DNA from: Bacteroidales bacterium
GTDB taxonomy: Bacteria > Bacteroidota > Bacteroidia > Bacteroidales > WCHB1-69
NCBI GenBank assembly: GCA_016290295.1
Contig: JAEETJ010000008.1
Coordinates: 1-64,000 of the forward strand
DNA length: 64,000 nucleotides
Direction: 5' to 3'
In this document: positions 16,644-25,497 of the stretch, piece after piece
How positions within the stretch are numbered: position 1 is the first letter of the stretch
Layout: every line of letters begins with the position of its first letter
Program-made: the position numbers and the translations under genes
The notes under the pieces: generated by a model
Databases searched by the model: none
Seen by the model: the letters and a program-made list of their open reading frames with translations, nothing else
What the model was told of the DNA's origin: nothing

Positions 16644-16716
16644 CTCCCCTCGAGCGTAGTGAGACTCCCCTTTGGACGAAGTCCACTCCCCTTGAGGGCA
16701 CAGCCCGAAACTCCCC
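16644..16716. repeat. Hairpin string joined by CTCCCC
   Basis: CTCCCC occurs at 16644, 16665, 16686 and 16711. The three spacers each contain an inverted repeat: CTCGAG..GTGAG, TGGAC-GAA-GTCCA, and GGGC-ACA-GCCC. The first two units have a period of exactly 21. Confidence 0.85.
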
Positions 16717-16765
16717 ACAATAATTGTACATTCTAAATTATCACTTATTAATTATCAACTGTCAA

Positions 16766-18505
16766 CTAGAACGAAGTGGTAACTGAAAGTCCCATGCCAT
16801 AAGAGGCGGGAACGGAACGGCAGACGCCACCTACACAGAGAATGCCTTCACGAGTCTTGCCGAAATTCAGAGCTATACGAGTAGTGTGCCATACAAATGC
16901 TGCGGACACATTGTAATAATGTATGCGCTGACTTTTCTCCGAATTGCCATAGTTCCACTGGTCGCCCACTGAAATGAACCAATGGGGACTGATAGAATAC
17001 TCTAACATGCCATACAACCAGCTGCCCTTGTCCTCCTTGGTGTAAAGATGCTGCAATTCAAGGCGCAAAGCATGTTTGTTATTGATTTTACAGGTCAGGT
17101 CTGATGAGACCAAATGTCCTTGCAAAATACCGCCATGTCCCTGCAGCACATCCATATTATAGGTAATGTAGTTATAGGCCAGAATCAGTTTCCAACGTTT
17201 GTCGAAGCGATGGCTGAATTCAATGCCAACATCCTGATACAACAATTTTTTCCCGAATTTGAAGAAGCCCGATTTATAGCCTTCCGTACCCGACATGGTA
17301 CCCAATGAATCGGCCATAGGGACAGGACTTTGTTCAATATCGTGGAAACGTGAGAAATTGAAGGTAATGTCAGTACCATATTTGCCTCCCAATTTAGTTT
17401 TCTTGGGAATCTGGTAATTGACCTGCAACTGCGCCCCAATCTGTCCATTGGCCTGACTGGCATAGCTGTAGTTGCTAATCAACTGATAAGCATACTGACG
17501 GTTAATGGCCGGAATGTAGTTGATAGCCAAGACGGGGGTTTTGGCCAAGGCCAAACGCTGCGAACGGAAATCCATATTATCGGAACGGATAAACGAAGCC
17601 GACACTCCCAAGCCTTTCATCGAATAAGTGGCGGAAAGGAACAAGGCGTTGCCTTTCTTGTAAATAAACTGATTGGTAGCATTAGGATCGTTGACTTTCT
17701 GGGCGAACTCGGCCTCCAAACGGAAACCCTCATAACCAAAGTTCAAGCGGGTACTCCAGCAAGCCACATTCGCCGGAATCTTCTCAGGAGGAATGATACC
17801 TTCTGTTTGGTCTTCCGTTCCCGGAAAGAGAGTAATGTAAACATTGTAATCCGATTTCTCGTACTTACTCACAAAACTGCCGCCCACGGTAGCAGTAAAA
17901 CCTTTCTCGGAAATGATAGGGAAGATTTCGCCGAAGGCAAATTCGCCGTCAATACCACGAACATAATCCTGACGATATCTATAATCGAAATCAAAATTCT
18001 CACGCTGGATACCCCACACACCTTTTAACGTGATACCTCTATAGGGTGTCAATTTGATGCGGGCACCAAGCAAGCTATTGTCAACACCCAATTGACGCTC
18101 CTCATACGAACGCAAGGTAAAACCATTGCCAAACTGCTCATAGAAAGTACCAGCGGTCACCTGAATGATTTTGTGCTTATAATCAAAGTAATAGCGGGTT
18201 AAGCCCTGGCCTTTGTAATCAATTTTCTCAAAATCGATCAAGGGGAAAGAATAAAACTCGTATTGGGCACCAACGGTAAAACCGCCATTGTTATACATCA
18301 GGCTAAGATAGGTGTTGGCACGCACCTTCGAATCGACAGGTTCAGCCCCGATAAGAGAATCAGGGATATAATACATGCCATTGAAACCGAACTCTCCGCT
18401 GATTTTGCCGCTTCCCACCACATGCTGGGCTTGTGAGACTGACACACAACCACATACAAACAGAATGAGGCAAGCAAATTTTGCCAGTTTATAGACGTTA
18501 CTCAT
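16766..18505 (-). CDS. Outer-membrane beta-barrel protein (DUF6029-like)
   Basis: 579 residues. Signal peptide 1-26 ending SQAQ, then alternating beta strands throughout, many ending with aromatic residues (YYFDYKHKIIQVTAGTFYEQF, LRLEFAQ-type girdles), and a final strand ASYGMGLSVTTSF whose terminal Phe is the BAM recognition signal. Pattern and gene pairing fit the Bacteroidota DUF6029 family. The gene starts one base after the stop codon of the TlpA-like thioredoxin gene, so the two are translated together. A role in envelope redox or in assembly with the thioredoxin is inference. Substrate unknown. Confidence 0.7.
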   Translation of the reverse strand: MSNVYKLAKFACLILFVCGCVSVSQAQHVVGSGKISGEFGFNGMYYIPDSLIGAEPVDSKVRANTYLSLMYNNGGFTVGAQYEFYSFPLIDFEKIDYKGQGLTRYYFDYKHKIIQVTAGTFYEQFGNGFTLRSYEERQLGVDNSLLGARIKLTPYRGITLKGVWGIQRENFDFDYRYRQDYVRGIDGEFAFGEIFPIISEKGFTATVGGSFVSKYEKSDYNVYITLFPGTEDQTEGIIPPEKIPANVACWSTRLNFGYEGFRLEAEFAQKVNDPNATNQFIYKKGNALFLSATYSMKGLGVSASFIRSDNMDFRSQRLALAKTPVLAINYIPAINRQYAYQLISNYSYASQANGQIGAQLQVNYQIPKKTKLGGKYGTDITFNFSRFHDIEQSPVPMADSLGTMSGTEGYKSGFFKFGKKLLYQDVGIEFSHRFDKRWKLILAYNYITYNMDVLQGHGGILQGHLVSSDLTCKINNKHALRLELQHLYTKEDKGSWLYGMLEYSISPHWFISVGDQWNYGNSEKSQRIHYYNVSAAFVWHTTRIALNFGKTREGILCVGGVCRSVPASYGMGLSVTTSF

Positions 18506-18506
18506 A

Positions 18507-19025
18507 TTACTTTTTGATAAGTTTCAACAATTCCTGATAAACCTCTTCTTCCGAACCAGGAGCGTATGAGGTATGCTGCCAAACGATTTCGCCATTTCCG
18601 TTGAGGATGCACATATACGGCACATCAGGAACATTCATGGCACGCTTGAAATCCCAGTTAGGATCTTGCAAAACCTCATAATCCCAGCCTTTGCCATTGA
18701 CAAAAGGAGCTACACGGGCAGCGGTTTTGGAGTCGTCAATGGAGATGGCATACAACTTCACACCTGTTTCTTCCACCCAATCGTCATACACATCAGCGAT
18801 GGCCAGCAACTCAGCAATACAAGGCTTGCACCAGGTGGCCCACAGACTGATGATAATGGGCTTGCCATCATTTTTAATGTCACCCGTATTGAAAGTTGTG
18901 CCGTTCAAAGTCTTCACATCCACTGCGGGAAGCTTCGGATACTGCTTAACTTTTTCCTGTCCTTCTTGGGCATAAACAAATGAAACTGAAATAATTAAGG
19001 CAATTACAAGGGCTATTTTCTTCAT
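18507..19025 (-). CDS. TlpA-like periplasmic thioredoxin
   Basis: 172 residues. Signal peptide 1-19 (ending VYAQ), then a TlpA/ResA-type thioredoxin fold with the active site WATWCKPCIAEL (CKPC) and the downstream cis-Pro strand VPDVPYMCILNGNGEIV. These proteins reduce disulfides in the periplasm, for example in c-type cytochrome maturation. It is immediately followed (1-base gap) by an outer-membrane beta-barrel gene, and has its own promoter box at 19064-19071. Confidence 0.9.
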   Translation of the reverse strand: MKKIALVIALIISVSFVYAQEGQEKVKQYPKLPAVDVKTLNGTTFNTGDIKNDGKPIIISLWATWCKPCIAELLAIADVYDDWVEETGVKLYAISIDDSKTAARVAPFVNGKGWDYEVLQDPNWDFKRAMNVPDVPYMCILNGNGEIVWQHTSYAPGSEEEVYQELLKLIKK

Positions 19026-19063
19026 AATTGTATCTTTTATTTTTTTAATAGAATATCAAACTA

Positions 19064-19071
19064 CAAAGATA
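19064..19071 (-). promoter_or_regulatory. -7 box for the TlpA/outer-membrane pair
   Basis: On the minus strand TATCTTTG, 38 bases before the ATG at 19025. Confidence 0.6.
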
Positions 19072-19138
19072 CAAAAAATTTGAAAAAGATTAATCACAAG
19101 GCCAATGAATTTTCTTAAAATCCATTTTATCGTTCAGT

Positions 19139-19162
19139 AGAGACGCACCTTGGCACGTCTCT
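19139..19162. repeat. Isolated hairpin AGAGACG/CGTCTCT
   Basis: AGAGACG (19139-19145) and CGTCTCT (19156-19162) form a perfect 7-bp stem with a 10-base loop between the TlpA promoter and the end of the CPBP gene. No T-run follows. Similar in kind to the hairpin modules at 16644 and 54495. Confidence 0.6.
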
Positions 19163-19172
19163 GCGACAAAAA

Positions 19173-20111
19173 TTACTGCAACTTGTCCCCTGTAACCTGT
19201 ATCCTCTTCCTCCACAAGCAATACACTCCGACCACCGCCAACACTATCGCCACACCCAGAATATACGGCCAGCCATGAATATCTGAGAATTTCAGATTAT
19301 CCATATCAAAACCACGACGCGACATGACAAAATCGGAAAGGATATTCATACTGTTATGCATGAAGTGAGCCAGTATGGGCAACCACAATGAGCCACTCCA
19401 ATAGCACAGGTAACCCAGATAGGCTCCTATCAGCATACGGGGAACAAAACCGGAGACTTGGAAATGTATCGCACTGAAAATGAAGGCTGTAATCCAAATG
19501 GCCCAATGCGGACTTTTTGTCCATTTCTGCAAAAAAGGCTGGATGGTGCCACGGAACATCAACTCCTCCCCTACCGCCGGCAATATGGCCATCACGAAAA
19601 TGTTGATCAGCATAATACCGATGCGAGAATCCCGGATCATCAGTTCTCCCAACTCTCCGTTCTGCTTGTCCATACGACGCATCCAATCATCCAAGCCAGC
19701 CAAAGCATCCGGCAGTTTCCATCCTTCGTTCCATTCAGCCAAAGCCCACACAATAGGAATCAACACCAAAGACATCACAATGACGGTATTGCTCATCCAA
19801 TAACCCGGTGCCTTGTTCAGTTTGTTGTAACTGAAGAAATTACGCTCTGACAAATAGCTGAACAACAAAGCGGGCAACATAAAAGTGCCCACAGAGCTGA
19901 ATGACAAGGCAATGCGATAATATGCCGCTTGGTCAAGAACATTAGTCGGCTTGCTGAAGCCAAAACAGATGCTGTCCACAATAATGCCCACCACCGATGC
20001 TACGATCATACAGCCCACAATCAAAGCCAAGAAGATAAGGATTTGCACAAAGCGGTTTTGCCCTTCGAAGAAGGGGGTTTTTGTAGGTGAAAAAGGATTG
20101 GATTCCATCAA
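19173..20111 (-). CDS. CPBP family intramembrane metalloprotease
   Basis: 312 residues, about eight membrane segments. The CPBP/Abi motifs are present: EELMFRG (Glu-Glu and Arg), a histidine in the FIFSAIHFQV helix, and HFMHNSMN near the end. The family cleaves CAAX-type peptides or membrane substrates; bacterial members often act in immunity to peptides or in protein maturation. It begins 33 bases after the carboxyltransferase gene on the same strand, with a small AT-rich repeat in between, and probably shares its transcript. Substrate unknown. Confidence 0.87.
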   Translation of the reverse strand: MMESNPFSPTKTPFFEGQNRFVQILIFLALIVGCMIVASVVGIIVDSICFGFSKPTNVLDQAAYYRIALSFSSVGTFMLPALLFSYLSERNFFSYNKLNKAPGYWMSNTVIVMSLVLIPIVWALAEWNEGWKLPDALAGLDDWMRRMDKQNGELGELMIRDSRIGIMLINIFVMAILPAVGEELMFRGTIQPFLQKWTKSPHWAIWITAFIFSAIHFQVSGFVPRMLIGAYLGYLCYWSGSLWLPILAHFMHNSMNILSDFVMSRRGFDMDNLKFSDIHGWPYILGVAIVLAVVGVYCLWRKRIQVTGDKLQ

Positions 20112-20144
20112 TTAACAATTAATAATTAACAGAGAATCAACATG
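20112..20144. repeat. Short heptamer-like stretch
   Basis: ATTAACA, ATTAATA, ATTAACA in tandem between two genes of one transcript. Confidence 0.5.
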
Positions 20145-21935
20145 TTATTTCAAGAAGGCGATGATGTCGCCTTTGTGTACTTTCTCACCGGGTTTTACAA
20201 CCACCTCTATCAGTTTGCCTTCATACAAAGCGGGAACTTCTTGTATGCCATAGAAAGCGTTGATCCAGCATACCGGCTCGCCTTCCTTGAAAGTGGTACC
20301 TAACGGCTTGCTCATCGAAGGTTCGTTCACCGACAGCTCCCAAATGACCGCGCCATCCGTATTGGCCACGACCTGTTTTGCTTCGGGTTCCTTAGCCAAC
20401 ACTCTGTCAATAATCTCCTGTTTCTTCACTTCCCGAGCTTTGATTTCCTTGATAACAACCTGAATATTAGACTTTTTCTTAGCTTCCTCAAGTTCCACTT
20501 CAAACTTCTGTTTGGCCACACCTGAACGATAATCCAAGTACTGGCGCTCATGCATAGCATACTCGAACAATTCCTCATCATCCTGACCTCTGTCCCAACC
20601 TTGTTCTTCCATCAACTTGATGTATTTCGGCAGTTCATCAGGATAATTATCCTGCGGCACGCCTGTATAGAACTCATAGCCGTTTTGCTTAGCCAAATCG
20701 ATAATTTCGGGAGCCAAGGTGCCCGGCAGCTGACCCGTCTTGCCCAGAATCATATCCCAGGTGTTCTTATCCATCTGCGAGAAACGCGGTTTACCCTGTG
20801 CCATCTGCATGATATTCATCAAAGCGATATTCTTAACATACTGGCTGAAAGGCGTTACCAATGGCGGATTACCCACTTTCGGCCATACATACTGCACTTC
20901 CTGGAACATCTCCACCATCAACTCATCCTCTGTCAGCTCTTTCTTACCAGCATTACGCAAAAACATGTTGATACCATTTTGTGCACCGCGCAGGTCAGCC
21001 ATCAGAGAGCCCATCATACCGCCAGGAAGACCGCAGCCCACCAATAAAGAAGTCATGATTTTGTTTCTCGGATTAATGAAATAACCCAAGAAATCATCCA
21101 TAAACTTCTGTGTCAGCGCACGCGCCTGCATATAGGCGTTCATGTTGATTTCAGGCACATCGAAGCCTGCGTCTTTCAACATAGCCTGGATGGTAATGAC
21201 ATCGGGATGCACCATACCCCATGACAGCGGTTCCATGGCCACATCGACAATGTCGGCGCCATTTCTGCACACTTCTAACATAGAGGCTACAGAGAAGCCT
21301 GGACCAGTATGGCCGTGGTACTGCACCTTGATATGCGGATATTTATCCTTAATGGCTTTCACCAAACGACCTAACATCACGGGACGACCCACACCAGCCA
21401 TATCCTTCAGGCCGATTTCGTCGCAGCCGTACTCCACACATTTGTCCACAACACCCATGTAGTATTCCACCGTATGGATATCAGAATAAGTAATACTGAG
21501 GGCAGCTTGGGAAATCATGCCAGCCTCTTTGGCGTATTTTATAGACCACTCGAGGTTACGATGGTCATTGAGTCCGCAGAACGAACGTGCGATATCCACA
21601 CCTTGGGCCTTCTTCACTTTGAACATCAATCGGCGCACATCCTTTGGCACCGGGAACATACGGAGGCCGTTCAAAGCACGCTCCAGCATCTGAGTCTTGA
21701 TGCCGGCATCGTTGAAAGGTTTGCACCACTGGCGCACTGCCTTGTTGGGATTTTCACCATAAAGCAGATTCACCTGTTCAGAAGCACCGCCATTAGTTTC
21801 CACACGACTGAAGCAACCCATTTCGATAATCACAGGGGCGATTTCCAGCAGCTGGTCCACACGAGGCACATACTTGCCCGAAGACTGCCACATATCGCGA
21901 TAAACAAGACAAAATTCAATTTTCCTCTTTTCCAT
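20145..21935 (-). CDS. Carboxyltransferase (OadA/PycB-like) with biotinyl-like domain lacking the biotin lysine
   Basis: 596 residues. The N-terminal TIM barrel of the pyruvate/oxaloacetate carboxyltransferase family spans about 1-290: metal ligands in YRDMWQS and YHGHTGPG, the carboxybiotin Lys in GLKDMAG. A helical conserved carboxylase domain follows to about 480, then a biotinyl/lipoyl-like domain (GTTFKEGEPVCWI to the C-terminus). In that last domain the place of the biotinylation motif AMKM is taken by NAFYGIQ, with no lysine. It may therefore work with a carrier supplied in trans, such as the one at 14326. Reaction: carboxyl transfer between oxaloacetate or pyruvate and biotin. Followed by a CPBP protease gene. 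Confidence 0.85.
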   Translation of the reverse strand: MEKRKIEFCLVYRDMWQSSGKYVPRVDQLLEIAPVIIEMGCFSRVETNGGASEQVNLLYGENPNKAVRQWCKPFNDAGIKTQMLERALNGLRMFPVPKDVRRLMFKVKKAQGVDIARSFCGLNDHRNLEWSIKYAKEAGMISQAALSITYSDIHTVEYYMGVVDKCVEYGCDEIGLKDMAGVGRPVMLGRLVKAIKDKYPHIKVQYHGHTGPGFSVASMLEVCRNGADIVDVAMEPLSWGMVHPDVITIQAMLKDAGFDVPEINMNAYMQARALTQKFMDDFLGYFINPRNKIMTSLLVGCGLPGGMMGSLMADLRGAQNGINMFLRNAGKKELTEDELMVEMFQEVQYVWPKVGNPPLVTPFSQYVKNIALMNIMQMAQGKPRFSQMDKNTWDMILGKTGQLPGTLAPEIIDLAKQNGYEFYTGVPQDNYPDELPKYIKLMEEQGWDRGQDDEELFEYAMHERQYLDYRSGVAKQKFEVELEEAKKKSNIQVVIKEIKAREVKKQEIIDRVLAKEPEAKQVVANTDGAVIWELSVNEPSMSKPLGTTFKEGEPVCWINAFYGIQEVPALYEGKLIEVVVKPGEKVHKGDIIAFLK

Positions 21936-22030
21936 TACCGTTCTATATTTTATTTGTCAATCAATTTTTATTATAATTTTCTGAAGTACAATTATTTAGA
22001 TAGTGACACCAATCACCATCAAAAAGATGG

Positions 22031-22038
22031 CAAAGATA
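22031..22038 (-). promoter_or_regulatory. -7 box for carboxyltransferase 20145
   Basis: Minus-strand TATCTTTG, about 95 bases before the ATG at 21935. Confidence 0.5.
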
Positions 22039-22108
22039 ATGCTTTTTAATGATATTTTCAAGCTTTTAGCTTCGATAAAAAAACAAAATAATATCAAAGA
22101 AATTTTTG

Positions 22109-22116
22109 TAAATTTG
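22109..22116 (+). promoter_or_regulatory. -7 box for the dipeptidase gene
   Basis: TAAATTTG, 42 bases before the ATG at 22159; divergent from the box at 22031. Confidence 0.5.
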
Positions 22117-22158
22117 CTTTAGAAATAAAACAAGATAAAATTACATAAAATATTAAAA

Positions 22159-22938
22159 ATGAGAAATTTACTTATTGCATTATGGGTAATATCAGGTGTC
22201 TTTTTAGCATCCTGTACCCAAAAGTCCACTTCAAAGAATGTGGAAGAGGAAACGTATGTAGCCACGGAAGACGCCAGCAATTTTGTAGTGATTACGGAGG
22301 TTGTTCCGGACGCCATACTTGAAATCCGCTATTACAGCACTTATAATTTTGTAGGAACACGTATAGATGGCTATCTTGAGCCTACCGCACTGCTTACACG
22401 CCAAGCTGCCGACAGTCTCAAAGTCGTCAGCGATGAGCTGAAAGCGCAAGGTTACCGTCTGAAAATTTACGACGCCTATCGTCCGCAGATGGGTGTGGAC
22501 CATTTCATGCGTTGGGGTGATGACATCAACGACACGCTGATGAAATCCTATTTTTATCCGGATGTGCCAAGAGACAGTCTCTTCGATTTAGGTTATATTG
22601 CTCGCCGCAGCGGTCACTCACGTGGTTCCACCGTTGACCTGACTCTCTTCGACATGACCACAGAGAAGGAAGTGGATATGGGTGGTACTTTTGACTGGTT
22701 CGGTTTCGAAAGCCATCCTGATTTTGGTGGCAACCCCGAAACAGGTGAATATACAGGCATTTGCAATAGTCCCTCTGGCCGCACTATCACTGCCGAGCAA
22801 TTCGAGAACCGTATGATTCTTCGTCGTGCCATGTTACGCCACGGTTTCAAGCCATACGACGAGGAATGGTGGCACTTCACGTTGATCAATGAGCCCTACC
22901 CTGACACCTATTTCACCTTTCCGGTAAAGCAGCTATAA
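22159..22938 (+). CDS. D-alanyl-D-alanine dipeptidase lipoprotein (VanX/DdpX-like, M15D)
   Basis: 259 residues. Lipoprotein signal with Cys19 in FLASC. The mature part has the M15D zinc-site motifs: SGHSRGSTVDL (His, Asp) and EEWWHF (Glu, His), preceded by YDAYRPQ. VanX-type enzymes split D-Ala-D-Ala; periplasmic lipoprotein forms recycle peptidoglycan dipeptides instead of conferring glycopeptide resistance. No vanH/vanA-type genes are nearby, which supports the recycling role. Downstream, 30 bases away, a polyferredoxin membrane protein starts. Confidence 0.9.
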   Translation: MRNLLIALWVISGVFLASCTQKSTSKNVEEETYVATEDASNFVVITEVVPDAILEIRYYSTYNFVGTRIDGYLEPTALLTRQAADSLKVVSDELKAQGYRLKIYDAYRPQMGVDHFMRWGDDINDTLMKSYFYPDVPRDSLFDLGYIARRSGHSRGSTVDLTLFDMTTEKEVDMGGTFDWFGFESHPDFGGNPETGEYTGICNSPSGRTITAEQFENRMILRRAMLRHGFKPYDEEWWHFTLINEPYPDTYFTFPVKQL

Positions 22939-22968
22939 TTTGAAGAAAGATTCCACGAAACGTAACTC

Positions 22969-23787
22969 ATGAAAAAATTCAAAGCCGCCATCATCCTGTT
23001 CGCCGCATTTGAGGTTCTCGCTGTGTCATTATGGCTGGCCACAGGCAATTTATTCTTTTTCCTCAATTTTACATACATAGGTATCTGTATAGGGGTTGGA
23101 ATGGCGCTGTCTGCCGCTGGAAAGAAATATGCCCGCGAGTTTGTCCAGTTCGGCGTTGGGCTCTATATGTTCGTTTTCCTCGGCCTGATTTGCAGGGAGA
23201 ACATGCAGATAGAGGGTTTCTGGTATTACCTGCTTTCAGGCTTCTTTGGGGCAGGGGTGCTGCATTATGCCGTCGCCAAGATTTTCGGTCCGTTACTGTT
23301 CGGCAGGGGTTGGTGCGGCTATTGCTGCTGGACAACCATGATTCTCGACCTGTTGCCTTATAAGGAGCCGCAAGGGCCACGAAAGAAGCTGGGCTTCATC
23401 CGCTACATCGTGTTTGCGCTGTCGCTAATCCTTGTCCTACTGCTGTTTCATTTCGGCAAAGCCACCAAACACACCCTATTCGTGCTCTTTCTCATCGGCA
23501 ATCTGGTCTATTACGTAGTCGGCATCACTTTGGCTGTGCTGTTCAAGGACAACCGCGCTTTCTGCAAGTACATCTGTCCCATCACAGTCTTCCTCAAGCC
23601 GATGAGCTATTTCTCCCTGCTCCGCATCCGCTGCGATGAGGAGAAATGCATCCAATGCGGCAAGTGTCTGAAAGTCTGCCCGATGGACGTCGAGGTGAAC
23701 AACAATTCCCGCCAACGCAAAAATGCCACGGAGTGTATTCTTTGTCAAAAATGCAAAAAAGAATGTCCTGTGAAGGCACTGAAATAG
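22969..23787 (+). CDS. NapH-like membrane polyferredoxin
   Basis: 272 residues. About six membrane helices; the cysteine segments RGWCGYCCW and FCKYICP lie at membrane ends as in NapH/RdxA/CcoG-type proteins. At the C-terminus there are two [4Fe-4S] motifs: CIQCGKCLKVCP and CILCQKCKKECP. Such proteins carry electrons across or along the membrane to periplasmic or cytoplasmic redox partners. A second, diverged homologue is at 53547. The first domain region MKKFKAAIILFAAFEV begins directly at the ATG. Partner unknown. Confidence 0.88.
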   Translation: MKKFKAAIILFAAFEVLAVSLWLATGNLFFFLNFTYIGICIGVGMALSAAGKKYAREFVQFGVGLYMFVFLGLICRENMQIEGFWYYLLSGFFGAGVLHYAVAKIFGPLLFGRGWCGYCCWTTMILDLLPYKEPQGPRKKLGFIRYIVFALSLILVLLLFHFGKATKHTLFVLFLIGNLVYYVVGITLAVLFKDNRAFCKYICPITVFLKPMSYFSLLRIRCDEEKCIQCGKCLKVCPMDVEVNNNSRQRKNATECILCQKCKKECPVKALK

Positions 23788-23819
23788 AATATACAGAAGT
23801 TCCTGATAACAATAGAAAC

Positions 23820-25445
23820 ATGAATAAAACAAAGCTCATAGCAATTGTTTTTTGCTTGGTGATTATAGCTGGTGCTTGTAAACCAAAAGATGAGGACAGT
23901 GGTTCAAAGATGAAGGAATTGGCTGACCAATTTTTTCTCCTTGAAGATACCGTATGGATTAATGACGCTGTCTTTATAAGCCCAATCTCAACTCTTGAAA
24001 TGATAAGGGCGGTTAAATACCAGGGCTTTTATTTCTGTATTTTCCGAGAGGTACAAATCTATGAGCATTGGGTATCTAAGAATCGTTTATTGGTCTTTCC
24101 CGAAGATGGAAAGGAGGTTAAAGAAGTTGATTTGCCCTATGAGTTGAAATACGATTATTATAGAGACCTTTTTGTACGACATGATACGCTTTTCTTAAAG
24201 CCCTACTATTGTGAACATGGTTATTTTTTTAACATGGAACAATGGAAATGGCAGCCTTTAGAGCTGATTCCTGATGTGATTTATGAGGATAATCAATACA
24301 ACGTAGCCTATGTAGATATGGGAGAATGGGGAGCCTATACTTGGTTTATGGAAAAGCCTTCTGAAACAAAAGCGCAAGTGAATCAATATATTATGGCTCA
24401 ATACCTATCTCGCATTATCAAAAAGGACAATGTCTATTATTTCATTCATGGCCATAAGGTGGACACCTTGATTTCTTTGAAAGGAAAGGCAAAATTATGT
24501 GAAAACGATCATACCTACGAGGCTGTTGTCCGTGATGGTTATAAATATCTATATAGCCTTGGTAGTTGGAAAAGCGAAGACTCTTTAACCACTACTCCTG
24601 TTCCCACTCTCTTTCAATTCGAAGGTGTTGACGAAGACAATTGGTGGGACGAGAAGGTCTATGATACGCTCTTCCATAATGCTTTTTTGACGGATAATCA
24701 GTTATACTATGTGGTGAACACGAAAGGAAACACCTATATTGCGCAATTAGTAGGAGACAAATTGAATAATGTTATTGATTTTGGACACAGGTATGATTTC
24801 TTCAAATGGTATGGTAATGGGCATAATCTGGCACCAAACCAGTGTTTTCTACAATTCAAGGAGAATGATAATTCTTATGGTGTGATGGAAATTCAGGACA
24901 AACTGATTCACATTCTTCATTTTATACTTAAGCAGGACACCTTGCCCTATACTGGGACAGACAATATTGAACCATTGTTGAACTATCTTTTTAATCAATT
25001 CGACCATCTGACTTATGCTCAGGTAGATAAAATGGAGAAATCCCTACAGGCTACTTGTTATGGACGGTTTAAGGAGCTGGCCAATGACTATTTTCCAGCT
25101 GAATATCAAACGGGGAAATATAAGCGAATCAATTATTATACGGTAATTGATGATAAACAAATGTTCACAGTGTCATACTGCGTGAATGAAAGCAATTCCA
25201 TGGTCAAAGGGGCTTTTTTCGATTGGGATAAAAATCCGAAAAGTGATATAAGTTATAATGACTACTATGAACTTGGTATAGAGAAACAGAAGACGGAGGA
25301 AGTACGGCGGATTCTGACCCGGCTGACAGGCAAGGATCCTGTGAGAAAAGTCGGTGAAAGCACGTATTTACTATGGGAATACCGTAATCTCACCATAAAA
25401 TTGTATAAAGAAGGCCGGATGGTGATGTATTTGACGGGAGAATAG
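23820..25445 (+). CDS. Large lipoprotein of unknown function
   Basis: 541 residues from the ATG at 23820. The frame is open further upstream to 23646, but that part runs through the preceding gene and the lipoprotein signal begins at this Met. Lipobox IAGAC with Cys20. The mature part alternates short strands and aromatic-rich turns (YYCEHGYFFNMEQWKWQPLE, GEWGAYTWF), suggestive of a beta-propeller or beta-sandwich surface protein, but I recognise no domain. Composition is AT-richer than its upstream neighbour. Its signal peptide closely resembles that of the lipoprotein at 26197. Confidence 0.75.
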   Translation: MNKTKLIAIVFCLVIIAGACKPKDEDSGSKMKELADQFFLLEDTVWINDAVFISPISTLEMIRAVKYQGFYFCIFREVQIYEHWVSKNRLLVFPEDGKEVKEVDLPYELKYDYYRDLFVRHDTLFLKPYYCEHGYFFNMEQWKWQPLELIPDVIYEDNQYNVAYVDMGEWGAYTWFMEKPSETKAQVNQYIMAQYLSRIIKKDNVYYFIHGHKVDTLISLKGKAKLCENDHTYEAVVRDGYKYLYSLGSWKSEDSLTTTPVPTLFQFEGVDEDNWWDEKVYDTLFHNAFLTDNQLYYVVNTKGNTYIAQLVGDKLNNVIDFGHRYDFFKWYGNGHNLAPNQCFLQFKENDNSYGVMEIQDKLIHILHFILKQDTLPYTGTDNIEPLLNYLFNQFDHLTYAQVDKMEKSLQATCYGRFKELANDYFPAEYQTGKYKRINYYTVIDDKQMFTVSYCVNESNSMVKGAFFDWDKNPKSDISYNDYYELGIEKQKTEEVRRILTRLTGKDPVRKVGESTYLLWEYRNLTIKLYKEGRMVMYLTGE

Positions 25446-25497
25446 ATTTCTTCGGTCCGGATGCGTTGCTTTGAAAAACAATATTAAAACCAAAAAA

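Larger units (their letters stand above)
16461..16765. other. Repeat-filled intergenic region
   Basis: About 300 bases with no gene. It contains a heptamer array (about 16521-16577), two copies of a 14-mer (16609-16636) and a hairpin string joined by CTCCCC (16644-16716). Confidence 0.75.

Noticed and set aside
22159..22938. Vancomycin-resistance VanX
   Set aside because: The gene is VanX-like but lipid-anchored and without vanH or a D-Ala-D-Lac ligase nearby, so peptidoglycan recycling is more likely.
23646..23819. N-terminal extension of the large lipoprotein
   Set aside because: It overlaps the polyferredoxin gene in another frame; the lipoprotein signal begins at 23820.
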